Part shown: piece after piece, positions 37,021 through 48,599 of the stretch | Layout: each line of letters starts with the position of its first letter | How positions within the stretch are numbered: the first letter of the stretch is position 1 | Source: Pachypanchax playfairii | Taxonomy: Eukaryota; Chordata; Actinopteri; Cyprinodontiformes; Aplocheilidae | Direction of reading: 5' to 3' | Assembly: GCA_006937955.1 (NCBI GenBank) | Contig: SSNP01000173.1 | Location: forward strand, 772,248-836,247 | DNA length: 64,000 nt | The notes under the pieces: model-generated | What the model was told of the DNA's origin: nothing | Seen by the model: only the letters and a program-made list of their open reading frames with translations | Databases searched by the model: none | Translations under genes and position numbers: made by a program

Positions 37021-37109
37021 TTTCTAACACCAAGGGCCAATTTAGAGCTATAAATTTGGCCAACTTGTAAGTTTTCGCCATGTGGCAGTAAATCAACTTT
37101 CACAAGAAG

Positions 37110-37870
37110 ATACACAGCAGGGTTGGTTTAACTCTACTGGAGTTAAATTCAACACTTTCAAAGTGTCTCGATGAGTCCACACCACAAAGTGTTAAAACAA
37201 CACTTTTGAAAGTGTTGGACATTTAACACTGAGATGGAGTTTCTTTTAACTCTGTCTGTAGTTAAACTTTAACTCTTATAAACACAAATCAGTGTTGATT
37301 GTTTTAACACTTGACCGTAGAGTTAAAAGTTAGCACTGTTAGTGTTGCCTGTTTAATTCCAGATAGAGTTAAGCACAACTTTTTAAACAGACAACATCAT
37401 CATCGATCTTCTACATATGAAAATGTCTGATATACACTGTGTGGTAGAAACATGGACAGGCCTAGATGAGAGAAGCACAACGTCTGAGCACTATTTATAG
37501 TAATGTATAATAGGCAGCTTGTATTAGGTTACCTCAGTCAGGTTTGAGTCACGGTTGCAGAAAGATTAACTAGTCATGAAGAAGGTGTAAAATATTGAAT
37601 AAAATATTGTGCTGCATGAATGCTTTATTTTCACACTCACATGGAGCTTTATGATGCGCAAATTTACAAATAAATTGCAGATATAGTCTCCAAGTGCATT
37701 CTGGGTAAAACTCAGACCCGGTCATTGGCTCCGCCCCCCACCCGGCTCTGATGAGCAACTCAGAGTAGGTTTTAAATTCAACACTTGACAGAGTTGCTCC
37801 AAATTAACACCCACTCTTAAAGTTAGAGTTAAATAGACTAATCAAGTGTTGAATTAACACACAACACCAA
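37110..37870. repeat. Region rich in AGTGTTAA / TTAACACT motifs
   Basis: Two clusters, about 37120-37380 and 37750-37870, contain many degenerate copies of an 8-10 base motif (AGTGTTAA, GAGTTAAA) in both orientations, separated by 370 bases without it. The outer ends share an inverted GTTAAATTCAACAC-like core. This looks like an old foldback or short-period repeat. I cannot name it. Confidence 0.5.
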
Positions 37871-37884
37871 CATTTCTGTCATCT

Positions 37885-38626
37885 GCAGAAATACTCTGAT
37901 GACTCTGCAGTTGTTGGGTGCATCAGTGAGGGACAAGAAGCTGAGTATAGAGAACTGGTCAGTCAGTTTGTGAAATGGTGCGGTAACAATCATCTCGTTT
38001 TAAATACCAGCAAAACTAAGGAGATGATTGTTGACTTCAGGAGGAGAAAGAATCAACACAGCAGTATTTCCATCCTAGGAGAGGGGGTGGAGGTGGTGGA
38101 GGAATACAAGTACCTTGGAGTTCAGCTGGACAACAGACTAGAGTGGAAATGCAACACAGAATACATCTACAAGAAAGGTCAGAGCAGACTCTACTTCTTA
38201 AGGAAGCTGAGATCTTTTAATGTCTGCACCAAGATGTTGCAAATCTTCTATAGGTCTGTTGTGGAAAGTGCAATCAGCTTTGCAGCCATCTAATGGGGCA
38301 GCAGCATCAGAACCAGAGACTTGAAGAGAATCAACAAACTGATCAGGAAAGCTGGATCTGTGCTGGGAGTATCTCTGGAGCCGCTGGAGCTGATTGTACA
38401 AAAAAGAATGTTGGACAAGCTGATGAAGATGATGGAGGACTCTTCTCACCCTCTGCACGACACAGTGATCAAACAACAGAGTGTTCAGTGAGAGGCTTCT
38501 TCAGGTCCGATGCAAGACCGAAAGATACAAAAGATCATTCCTGCCTGCAGCCATTAGCCTCCACAACAAGAACAGACCTTGATCGTTATTATTATATTAC
38601 AAAAAAAAAAAAAAAAAAAAAAAAAA
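37885..38626 (+). pseudogene. 5'-truncated non-LTR retrotransposon (RT C-terminal part)
   Basis: The fragment opens at the reverse-transcriptase catalytic box, here YSDD (normally YADD), at about 37892. Then come FVKWCGNNHLVLNTSKTKEM, VEEYKYLGVQLDNRLEW, LYFLRKLRSFNV and the thumb-like region ending in HPLHD. This is the layout of L2/CR1/Rex1-group LINEs. A TAA interrupts it at about 38291 and a frameshift follows. A run of A at about 38601-38626 closes it. It is 5' truncated, as most LINE copies are. Confidence 0.8.
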
Positions 38627-38689
38627 GATACACTTGATGTATCAGCGTCGGCATTAAACTGGACTCCAAACAGTCCGCCTCCTTATTTT

Positions 38690-38930
38690 GTTTCCTTCTC
38701 TTTGAATTCTTGCTTGTATGTTCCTCAATGTAAGTCGCTTTGGATAAAAGCGTCTGCTAAATGACAGTAGTAGTAGTAGTAGTAGTAGTAGTATATTATT
38801 GTCTTCACTATTGTTTTTATTGTTGGACAAAAAAAAAACAAAAAAAAAAACTACCACGTTGAATTTCCCTTCTGGGATAAATAAAGTATTTTTCATTTCA
38901 TTTCATTTCATTAACACTTTTGGATTTGCT
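38690..38930 (+). repeat. Two stacked LINE/SINE 3' tails with microsatellites
   Basis: First tail: AAGTCGCTTTGGATAAAAGC then GTCTGCTAAATGAC, a very common fish SINE/LINE 3' end, followed by (TAG)n at about 38766-38793. Second tail: GAATTTCCCTTCTGGGATAA then ATAAAGTA, followed by (ATTTC)n. Each microsatellite is the usual end of its element. Confidence 0.65.
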
Positions 38931-39719
38931 GTGTATAAACTCCGTGCAGACAGACAGCCGAGTTTTTAGGAACCTTCTTGCATTAAGGCAACATTTAAAC
39001 ATCCTTAGATTTTACATTTGCGGCAGTGAAAGAAACAAAAGGACACGTGAATGTTAAAGTCTGTGATCTCATCTCAGTATGATCATCACATTTTAACCTT
39101 TGTGTGTGAGTGATTGCACTATCACTCATTGGTGCTCAGGTTTCATGCATGTCACTTCTACCATTTGTGGGTTTTTTTTGACGAGAGCTATGTGAATGTG
39201 AGTTGGTGGTTAACGTCACAGTCTGCGGGAGGTTTCAACCAGCAGCCACACGCAGAGGTGTGAGTTTGAAGAACGAGGAAGTAAAAAGGCTTTTAGAATG
39301 TTGATGCAGCGGCTGTGTGATCTGAGAGTGAATTTATCTTGGTGATGTGACTGAAATACTAAAGTGAAACATGACTCATTGTTATATACAACAGTCTCAA
39401 TGTTAATTACTTTATGGCCAAAATCTACTGGACCACAAGCCAGTACACTCATTCACGTGTTAAAATTTGACTCAATAAATTAATCACAATCAAATAATTT
39501 AAATATTTGCGTTCATATTTTTTACTGAAAAGCAAAACAATGAGTACAGAGAATCCTCTACTCTTAAATTGATAAATTTACTGAATAATTTGTGTTCAAC
39601 AATAAGATTAAACTTCTTTGTTCTAAGTTTAATAGTTATTATTATCCCAATAAAATGTGTTTTATTGTGATATTAACTAAGTAAAACAGTAAAATACACC
39701 TTCTGCTTCCTGTTTTCCT

Positions 39720-40200
39720 TTCTGCTTACAGACAGGAAGTGGAACAGCTGGTTCTCTGGTGCAATCTGAACCATGTAGACACTGTAAAAACTGTGGAGAT
39801 AGCAGCGGACTACAGCAGGAGCCCCCGTCGCATCCCACAACATCACCACACCTGTAACTATGTTCAGGTTTCTGGGTACCACCATCACCCAGGACCTGAA
39901 ACAAACAGCCAACATAGACACAATCCAGTAGAGGTTCAACTTCCTGCAGCAGCTCAAGAAGTTTAACCTGCCACAGGAGCTGCTGGTGAACTTCTACAGA
40001 GCTGTTATTGAGTCCGTCCTCTGCCAGTCAATCACTGAAACAGATAGCAGAGAAATATAAGGTCTGCAGAGTGGATCACAGGTGACGCCCTGCCCTCCAT
40101 CCAGGACCTGGACTGATCCAGAGTCAGGAAAGGGGCAGGGACCCTTCTCACTCAGGATCTCACTTCTTCTCTTCTGTCAGGACAGTGCTTCAGATCACTG
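39720..40200 (+). pseudogene. Decayed LINE fragment, unexpanded relative of the 49.3-kb copy
   Basis: Encodes, with stops and frameshifts, FRFLGTTITQDL, FNFLQQLKKFNLPQELLVNF, YRAVIESVLCQS and, near 40090, PSIQDL. This is the same LINE family as at 49.29-50.40 kb. Here the PSIQDL region is present once, with no tandem expansion. Confidence 0.7.
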
Positions 40201-42037
40201 TCCACCAAAACCACGAGACACAATGTTGAACAAACATGTTTAACACCTTCATGAAGAAATAATGTATTCTATCACAAAAATAATGACATTTACCTGTACT
40301 GTACCACCTGACTTCAAACCAACAAGTCATTTATTTTGGACAATGTTGCTCATGTGTCTCATATCTTGTATGTCTAATTTATCTTTATATGTTTGTCTGC
40401 AAGGACAAGTGGAAATTGAACCAAATTCCTTATATGTGCAACATTCTGATTCTGTAAATCCTTGCCAAACATGAACCATTGTGTTCTTTTCTTTTTAACT
40501 AATTTTACAGGTTCGACAGAATGACTTCATGTTGTCTCATTTATCAGGAAACCCCTGTGGTTTTTGTGACCCTAGAGAAAGTTGACAACTTGCTGCTCTG
40601 CTGCATAACAGTCCCACGTGCTGTTCTGTACTGATTCATCTCTATACAGCTGCCGAAAAATCCATCTCATTAACTTTAGACCAAAGTTGAGCTGGTCTAT
40701 GAAAATTTCCCATTTAAGTTGAAACACGAGAGGCAGAATGCAACACAAGCAGGTCTTCACCCTGTTTTATCAACAAGTCACACATACATTCACATGCAAA
40801 CATGGGGTTAACATGGGAACGCCACACAAATAGCTTCCTGCAGTGTTAACCAGTGTGCATATAATAACATCCTCTTATACAAATCAGGTAAGTTCAAAAG
40901 TTTGAGGTGGGTTTCTGTGTAATAATTTATCTTCAGTGGACGGCAGTCAGAATAATCTCAGTGTGAAGAACCTCCTCTTTCAGGAAGCAGTGTATGTTAA
41001 AAAGGAACAACCCACTTTAAACAGAGGAGGTGGACTCAGGTTTCACTCTTATGCTGCTTTGTCTCGACTTCCAAGGCAATCAAACTGCCAATCAGGTGAC
41101 CACAACATTTCGCATAAACAGGTCTGAAGGAACAAAGACAGAACGACCCCTTGATGGGACGGGTGTGCCTGAAACTCATGCAGCTCTAACGAGGCCACTG
41201 CTTGGTCCAAGCCAAGCCTGAAACTCCCAAACCTGGTTAGAACTGAAGACGTCTCTCAGATGAGACATGAAACGTTTTGAAGAAGAAGAAAAAAGAAGTC
41301 CAGTTGCTTTCTTGAAAAACTTTTTTTGGACTGGACATGTCCTGAACAAATGAGAATCTACACAGACTTTTCAGCACCATGTGGAACTCAGTGTGGACAT
41401 CAAAAGACTTTCTAGTCCAGTGACACACTTGGAGAGGAAATATCTGAAAATGTGGAGCTGCTTTTCATAAACAAAAATCAGTTTTTCATCTGTGGTGGAT
41501 TAAGGAGGGAGGAGCTGGAGGGCTGCTGATGGCTGGGAAGTTCCCAGCACCCCCTCATGGCTCCTACTCAAGGCAGAAGGGACGTGAATAAAAATGAGAA
41601 TCCTGAAAAATGTCACATAACATAATATAAGACACGGATCTCTTGTGGCTCTCTCTAGCTGAGCTGCAGCCAAAAAAACAAAACAAACTGCACCAGGATT
41701 TCTGACAGTAAAAGTCTAGATCTACTGGAATGAGCTGAGTCTGATAATATAAACATGGATGACTCAGAATTAAGCGTTTTCACTAGTTTGAAATGATTGA
41801 AATCAACCACAACGACTCTTCTTTTAATCAGCTTGAGACTTCTGCAAAAGTTTATCACTGATCTTGTTAACTACCATCTACTGCAGCTGAGAAACTGATT
41901 CTCCGTACAGAGAATCCATCCAAATTTACAAATCTGAATCCAAGAACCATCATAAAATGGTCAAAGCCTCCAGTAGTTTGGTGAACCCAAAGGATTGATA
42001 AAGGTAAACGATTCAGCTTGCATCAGATTTCATTATA
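40200..42037. other. Intergenic DNA with a GIY-YIG-like retroelement remnant
   Basis: From 40955 to about 41100 one frame reads FQEAVYVKKEQPTLNRGGGL. This resembles the C-terminal part of endonuclease domains of fish Penelope-like or similar retroelements. A fish repeat segment with ATGAGACATGAAACG and AAGAAGTCCAGTTGC follows at about 41255-41320. Stops are frequent. The rest of the interval has no supported feature. Confidence 0.4.
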
Positions 42038-43258
42038 CACTCACCGGCCACTTTATTAGGTACACCTGTCACACTGCTCGTTAACACTTAATTTCTAATC
42101 AGCCAATCACATGGCGGCAACTCAGTGCATTTATGCATGTACACATGGTCAAGACAATCTCCTGCAGTTCAAACCGAGCATCAGTATGGGGAAGAAAGGT
42201 GATTTGAGTGACTATGAACGTGGCATGGTTGTTGGTGCCAGAATGGCTGGTCTGAGTATTTCAGAAACTGCTGATCTACTGGGATTTTCACGCACAACCA
42301 TCTCTAGGGTTTACAGAGGATGGTCCGAAAAAGAACAAATATCCAGTGAGCGGCAGTTCTGTGGGCGGAAATGCCTTGTTGATGCCAGAGGTCAGAGGAG
42401 AATGGCCAGACTGGTTCGAGCTGATAGAAAGGCAACAGTGACTCAAATAACCACTCGTTACAACCAAGGTAGGCAGAAGAGCATCTCTGAACGCACAGTA
42501 CGTCGAACTTTGAGGCAGATGGGCTACAGCAGCAGAAGACCACGCCGGGTGCCACTCCTTTCAGCTAAGAACAGGAAACTGAGGCTACAATTTGCACAAG
42601 CTCATCGAAATTGGACAATAGAAGATTGGAAAAACGTTGCCTGGTCTGATGAGTCTCGATTTCTGCTGCGACATTCGGATGGTAGGGTCAGAATTTGGCG
42701 TCAACAACATGAAAGCATGGATCCATCCTGCCTTGTATCAACGGTTCAGGCTGGTGGTGGTGGTGTAATGGTGTGGGGAATATTTTCTTGGCACTCTTTG
42801 GGCCCCTTGGTACCAATTGAGCATCGTTACAACACCACAGCCTACCTGAGTATTGTTGCTGACCATGTCCATCCCTTTATGACCACAATGTACCCAACTT
42901 CTGATGGCTACTTTCAGCAGGATAATGCGCCATGTCATAAAGCTGGAATCATCTCGGACTGGTTTCTTGAACATGACAATGAGTTCACTGTACTCAAACG
43001 GCCTCCACAGTCACCAGATCTCAATCCAATAGAGCATCTTTGGGACGTGGTGGAACGGGAGATTCGCATCATGGATGTGCAGCCGACAAATCTGCGCCAA
43101 CTGTGTGATGCCATCATGTCAATATGGACAAAACTCTCTGAGGAATGCTTCCAGCACCTTGTTGAATCTATGCCACGAAGAATTGAGGCAGTTCTGAAGG
43201 CAAAAGGGGGTCCAACCCGTTACTAGAATGGTGTACCTAATAAAGTGGCCGGTGAGTG
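42038..43258 (+). mobile_element. Complete Tc1/mariner element, DD36E type
   Basis: The 1221-bp element begins CACTCACCGGCCACTTTATT. Its terminal inverted repeats match perfectly over 29 bases, and TA dinucleotides flank it on both sides (42036-42037 and 43259-43260). A single uninterrupted transposase frame lies inside. Complete ends, an intact frame and identical repeats indicate recent insertion. It lies between tnfrsf4 and tnfrsf18 in the same orientation as both. Confidence 0.95.
42111..43226 (+). CDS. Tc1/mariner transposase, uninterrupted
   Basis: A 371-aa DDE transposase that would cut and paste the flanking element at TA sites. N-terminal paired helix-turn-helix region (SDYERGMVVGARMAGLSISE, then TADLLGFSRTTISRVYRGW), a basic linker, then the catalytic core: first Asp in AWSDESRF, second Asp in FQQDNAPCH, Glu in SPDLNPIEHLW. 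Exactly 36 residues lie between the second Asp and the Glu, against 34 in classical Tc1. I recall a DD36E group named Incomer in vertebrates, which this fits. An internal start at 42186 (MGKKGDLSDYE) gives 346 aa, nearer the usual family length, and may be the true start. No stop or frameshift is visible, but activity cannot be judged. Confidence 0.92.
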   Translation: MAATQCIYACTHGQDNLLQFKPSISMGKKGDLSDYERGMVVGARMAGLSISETADLLGFSRTTISRVYRGWSEKEQISSERQFCGRKCLVDARGQRRMARLVRADRKATVTQITTRYNQGRQKSISERTVRRTLRQMGYSSRRPRRVPLLSAKNRKLRLQFAQAHRNWTIEDWKNVAWSDESRFLLRHSDGRVRIWRQQHESMDPSCLVSTVQAGGGGVMVWGIFSWHSLGPLVPIEHRYNTTAYLSIVADHVHPFMTTMYPTSDGYFQQDNAPCHKAGIISDWFLEHDNEFTVLKRPPQSPDLNPIEHLWDVVEREIRIMDVQPTNLRQLCDAIMSIWTKLSEECFQHLVESMPRRIEAVLKAKGGPTRY

Positions 43259-43934
43259 TATATTCTAGTTTAATTCTTTACACGTGACCTTTTATCATTT
43301 GATGTACACGGACTGCCCCATGTTTTTCACATACAAGTGCACATTCACGTAAGCAAGTATGCGGCGAAGGCTCGAACGCTGACAACCCTTTCTCGGTTTC
43401 TCTATAACTTCACACTGTACCTCCAGCTTGTACGTGCAGTTCTGACCACAAGCACCTTCCAAAAAGTCACAGAAAATATAAGAATGACTTGAGGTGCTTG
43501 TAAAGATGTAATCCTGTTAACACCTGAGCATTGGTTGTATGAAGCAAAATCTGACAAAGAAATCAAAAAAATATTAGAAGATTTTTAAGCAGAGATGGAA
43601 TTATTTTTATTTTGATCTGTTTTATTTTTTGTTTAAAGATGAAATGACTCAGAGGTGTTAAACACAGTTTCTAAGACAGTCTGTGCTTCTTATTGTGTTT
43701 TACGAAGAGTCCACTTTCTACAAAATTCCCAAATGAATTTCTGCAGCTGGTTACTCTTCACATATGAGATAATAAACTAAAATCCTTTACTGGATTTGTA
43801 CAAACTGAAACAAAACTCAGTTTGTAATACCTCTCCTACAGCTTTGTTGTTACATTTCAGACCTCGTGATCACAAGTGGCCTCTCACTTCCTTTAGTCTT
43901 GCTCAGTCTCGATGTGACGTCAGAAAAAAACCAG

Positions 43935-43941
43935 TATAAAA
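43935..43941 (+). promoter_or_regulatory. TATA box of tnfrsf18-like gene
   Basis: TATAAAA lies 33 bases before the ATG at 43975. If used, transcription would start roughly 25-30 bases downstream, leaving an extremely short 5' UTR. The position suits an inducible immune gene, but an upstream start cannot be excluded. Confidence 0.45.
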
Positions 43942-43974
43942 CCTCAAAGATACGAGAACAGTTCACTTATCAAA

Positions 43975-46900
43975 ATGATTCGACTCAACTTCACTGAGGT
44001 GTTTCTGCTGCTGTTTTTAATGAATTCTTGGAATATTGGACAGACAAAAGAATGTGGAGATCTGCAAGAGGAAATAAATGGACGATGCTGTAATAAGTGC
44101 CGTCCAGGTAAGAACTTAATTATATATGGTTGACCTATAAAAAAATGCTATATTATATCCAGTATTTTTACTTAATCAGTTTATTTCCATGTTATGTGTT
44201 TGAAAAGCTCATTTTAAGATCATTTTAAGAGTAACTATCAGTTTCTCTCTCACTTTAAAGGTTTTTTCATGATGGATATTTGCTCTGAGAATCATCAAAC
44301 TACCTGTAGCCCATGTGAGAACGGGTCTTACTCAGATAAATACAATTTATTTGACCGTTGTGAGAAATGCATAACCTGCCAACAAGGTAACTCTGAACAG
44401 GGACATTGACGATACATTTTACTCAGTGGACAAATCCTAAATGTTTTTGTTGTACTTACCTGTCGTCAGATTATGGTGAAAATTGTGCAGGTTCCACAAA
44501 GGGAACCTGTTCATGTCAGTCTGGTTTCCTGTGTTCCGATAACCTCTGCTCTAAATGTGAGGAGAACAAATGCACCATGGTTGAGACACTGAACAGGACA
44601 GGTGAGAATGGACAGATGAAAGAAATTATGTATAGTTGCACCATGTTGGATATTTAATTAATTTATGCACTTCTTCCACTATACGGTTACACATTCTGTG
44701 ATGTATAAATTACTGCTTATCTCTAATCTCAACGTAGGTTGAATCAGAAGCTGATTACAAATGTGTAAACAGAAAATAAATGAGTCAACCTAAGTCTGTT
44801 ATCTAACTAATTATTAATGTTTCCGTCTTTGCAGACACAAAAGATGCCAATAAAAATGTTGTAAAGTATTCGTATCAGTGTGTGCCAAAATGCCTTGAAA
44901 ATAATTTCTTTGATTTGAAAGATGACAAATGCAAGCCATGGACCAAGTAAGACCTATTTCATTTTTTTTATTTCATCTGGAAATATTGAACAAATGAGTA
45001 TAACTTTATTAAATGAAATATTGAAAATCCAAGTGATGCTAACATTGTCTGGTCAACAGATGCAGCACGTTGGGACTCATTGAAAAGATTCCAGGGAACA
45101 AAACTCACGACTCAGTTTGTTCAGGTATGTTACCATGACAACATGTTTAATCTCTACAGTAGTTGCCAAAATGTTTTAAGAGTGACACAAAGTTTGCTGC
45201 CTTATTAACTTTAATTATAACAGTGATGTTTTTCTTTGTCATAAAAATGAATTTTATTCCTATAATAAACAAAACCAACCCCAATTTCCACTTCACTGGT
45301 GATGAAGGCCTCATGGGGCCCAAGAAAGCCCGTTAAAGGAGAACGCCCGTTTTTTGCAATTGGGGCCTTATTTATTCTGTGAGATGTGTTTTACTCGTCA
45401 TCAGTGGTACTTTTTTGCGATTCGGATTCGTCTCGGAGATTTTTGATTCACACGGCAAAAACACCTAAACGCCAATAAACGAGAGTCGGTTGGGCCTGCG
45501 TTCGCCGACCCTAAATCGGTTTAAAATCAGTTCAAATCCGTTATTTTTTTAATCTGGCCATTTAGATACTCTATTGTTTTTTCCATTCCAGTGACATTTT
45601 GAATCCTGCGCTCGCAGAAATGATATTTTTTAGGAAGCTAAGCCACTGCACCAATAGAATGGGCGCGCGGAGAGATGACGTCACTCTCCCGTCACTGTAA
45701 AAAATGTCATTTCTAAAGCTTGCTCACGCACAAAACAGGGTCGGAAAACTGAGTAAGCAACTTTCCACGCAAACCTTCGAATTTATAAAAAAAAAAAAAC
45801 GTAGCGCAAAAATGTGCGCAACTTTAAGTTGACTAAGAACCTGGCTTACCCTAGCCTGACCAATCAGATCCTCCTGCATTATGTTCAAATGCAGAAGGGT
45901 CTGACACCGGAGCCACACCCGATCATTTCCACGTCAAATTTTAGGACGGACCAATTACATATCACCTTTGTTGTGCGTCATCCTGAAAACACGGAACTAG
46001 CGTTTTCCACCCAGAGCACAACATTCAACATGGCGGACTCTGCTGTGGATGAAGTGTTTACTTCTGTGTTTGCACAGTGTTTGCGGGGCGGTCAAATACC
46101 TGAACCGAGTGTGCAATGACACCTCGTATTCGCAAGTTTGTGACACAAAAGAGACAACTGTCATTAATATTTGTATTTTCTCCTCCATTAACCACGGCTC
46201 TGTAGCTACCATTACAGCTCCGCTCGCTAAACCTCGTTTTCATTCCGCCTCGTGTGTATCCACTTTAGCGTCACATATGTTGCGTCACTTCCAGGTTTCT
46301 GTGATTGGTTCTGTCTCAACTAGCTAAGCTCGCCTTCGAAATTGAGAGACAGCGGTTCAGCTCCAGACCCTCACGTCTTTGTAAAGTATTCTGTCAAAGA
46401 TGTGAGGGCCTGGTTGGTCAGGTAAGGCTTACGCACATTTTGGACATGAAGAGCACCTGCAGTGCTGCTGCTGAGAAGGATAAAATTATTAATTCCAGCA
46501 GCATTATCAGCAGGGGGCAGATTGAGACAGAATGTCAAGCGTCGTTTATAGGACCAACACAGAAGGCATGATTTTTATTTTTTTTACAGTTTTTAATTCT
46601 TTAAGTGTGCCTGAAATTTCAGTCAGGACATCACATATTTTATACAGTTCTTCTCGCACTTCGTTCACCGCACTAATCATGTCCCTCTGTGCCTGCATGA
46701 CAGCATCAGTTAGCACCCGGCCACTTCTAGGTGCGCACTGGTGGGACAGACTGACCCTGCAGCTACATCCTCGTTGCGCGCCACTCTCTCTCTCTCCTCT
46801 TATTTGTTATGCCACTGCTGTGACCTCCAAAAAGCACTTCCTTTCATTTTTCCACCTCACCCACAAGTACCTCAATTTCTGCTTTGGTGAAATTGGGCTT

Positions 46901-48599
46901 CTTCCTTGATCTGCGGCGGACGAGTCGGCTTTTTAATATACATGACATCCACAAAGCACTTTGCACTGACCATTTATGGCAGAAAGTGGGTGTGTTGAGA
47001 TGTGATCCAGAAACACCTGAGCACATTTCTAGGTAAAGTGTGATTTATAAAGCGGAGATTGCGTGCAGCTGTGCGTACGCCATGTTTTATAGGTCACAAA
47101 CTTACTTGGTGTAAGTAGATTTGTTTTGCTGAGCTCAAGTACGGTTTTAGTAAGTATTCAACGCAAAGTTTTATAAATGAGACCCCTGGACTTTCTCTCT
47201 GTAAAGTTGATCCAACTGCAAAATTGTGTGAGTACATCTGCACACATGAGGAGAAAAAAACCAAACATACAGACTAAAGAAAGAAGCAAAGAATCTACGT
47301 CTCTCCAAGAAAAGCGATCAGGACAGATGGATATTCTGCAAAAGATTCAGGGGTTGGACTGCTGAGGACTGAGGAGAAGGACTGATTGTTGGGGACACCT
47401 AGAAGAAGAATTAATGAGAGAAGAAGAGCGTTGCAATCCAACCTGTGTCATGCAACAGTAAAGCATCCTGTCCATGTGGCCATGAATAAAAATGAACCGT
47501 CTCCGAGAGCAACATCTCCTAACCACTGACTCTTTACATAAACCTCATGAACTTCTTAATGACGCATGTTAAACTTATGAAACACCACAAAAATATCTAT
47601 AAAAAAAATCTAAAAACACTAAAGCAGGAAACTTTACTAAAACTAAAACTTGTGACTCTTCTATGTCATTTGGGTGTATGACAAGCATTTGAAAGATTTG
47701 TTTTGTTATTGTTGACTATATTTAGCTGCACTTTTGTTATTTTATCATTATAGAACAAGAGGAAAATGGGAATTATAAAACTTCTCCAGAGAAACCTAAA
47801 GACATCACTTACATCATCCTCTGCATTGGTTTTGTTTTGCTCTCCTCCACCATCTTCATCTTTGTATTTTATACCTGCTTGAAGAACCTCAGGAAGCACA
47901 ATGCAAGTAAGTCAGGCCTGATAAAATCAAAAACAGATCGCAGCTGGAGTGCACACGGGGTATTCATTTATTGAATCACCAGCATGATTTTAATCCCTCA
48001 GTCATAATAAGTTACAGCGACAGAGCAATAGTTCCAAAACTGTGTCATTTTCACAGGAAGTAATTCATGAAGCGATGTGAGGAAATTAAATTTCACAATT
48101 ACAGTCACAAGTTCACATTTGATTAAAACTTGGACTCCTTCTTCTGGATGTGGAATTATCATCAAATATTGAATGACGATCATAAAAATCTGTATATTCA
48201 TCAAAACCTCCACGTCTGGTAAAGACACCTAGTTTTACATTTAGTGCATCCAAAAATAGCTGCTATTTAATTTGCTTTTAAAAAGATTTCCGTGACGATC
48301 AAATCCAAAATCCTAGTAACGCTCCTCCAGCTGAACAGAACGAACTCGCAGTTAGTTTTTCTACGAAACTCAGAGGCTATTTGGAGTGAAAGGTTTTTAG
48401 TGAAAACACGATATTATTTTAATAAATTACTGCTTTTCGTGCTCCAGGTAAAAAAATGGTCCAACCAGTTCTCACTAAAACCAGTGACTTTCACCTGTCA
48501 AAGGAGGAGAGCGGACTCCATCTCATCATCAGTGATGAAGACAAGAACAGCGTCAGTTTTATTCAGCAGGATCTGGAAAACGTCTCCTCTCTTTCATGA
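43975..48599 (+). CDS. tnfrsf18: TNF receptor superfamily member, GITR (TNFRSF18)-like
   Basis: Type I membrane costimulatory receptor of T cells. Exons: 43975-44107, 44261-44386, 44470-44601, 44835-44946, 45060-45124, 47754-47906, 48448-48599, giving 290 aa with matching phases. Signal peptide about 1-22; Cys-rich repeats to about 189; membrane segment about 207-229; a 60-residue tail with SKEES, a possible TRAF2-type SxEE motif. The third Cys-rich part is diagnostic: KYSYQC, then CKPWTKCSTLG, then PGNKTHDSVC, close to human GITR (CKPWTDCTQFG, PGNKTHNAVC). It lies directly downstream of the OX40-like gene, as in human. Intron 5 (45125-47753) is swollen by mobile-element remnants. AATAAA at 48936-48941 is the likely end signal. 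TNFRSF9 is a less likely alternative. Confidence 0.8.
45290..47200. mobile_element. Nested transposon remnants in tnfrsf18 intron 5
   Basis: Composite insertion. About 45300-45830 is unnamed repeat-like sequence. About 45835-46440 is bounded by similar inverted ends (GCTTACCCTAGCCTGACCAA against the reverse complement of TGGTTGGTCAGGTAAGGC). About 46450-47185 holds a minus-strand Harbinger-type Myb-like coding remnant and ends in TTTATAAATGAGACCCC. The block sits wholly inside the intron and away from both splice sites. The exact nesting order is uncertain. Confidence 0.55.
46640..47026 (-). pseudogene. Harbinger-type Myb/SANT-like protein remnant
   Basis: On the minus strand RRRSRKKPNFTKAEIEVLVG, then EVEK, is followed by an in-frame TGA at about 46844 and, in the same frame, KEVLFGGHSSGITNKRRERE and WRAT before another stop. 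This is the Myb/SANT-like DNA-binding module encoded beside the transposase in Harbinger/PIF elements. The coding sequence is broken and no transposase domain is seen. Downstream minus-strand sequence keeps a degraded C-terminal part. Confidence 0.7.

Noticed and set aside
47180..47440. Possible transposase remnant downstream of the Harbinger block (peptide with DILQKIQGLDC)
   Set aside because: It vaguely resembles a degraded fish Tc1-like region, but too little is conserved to name it.
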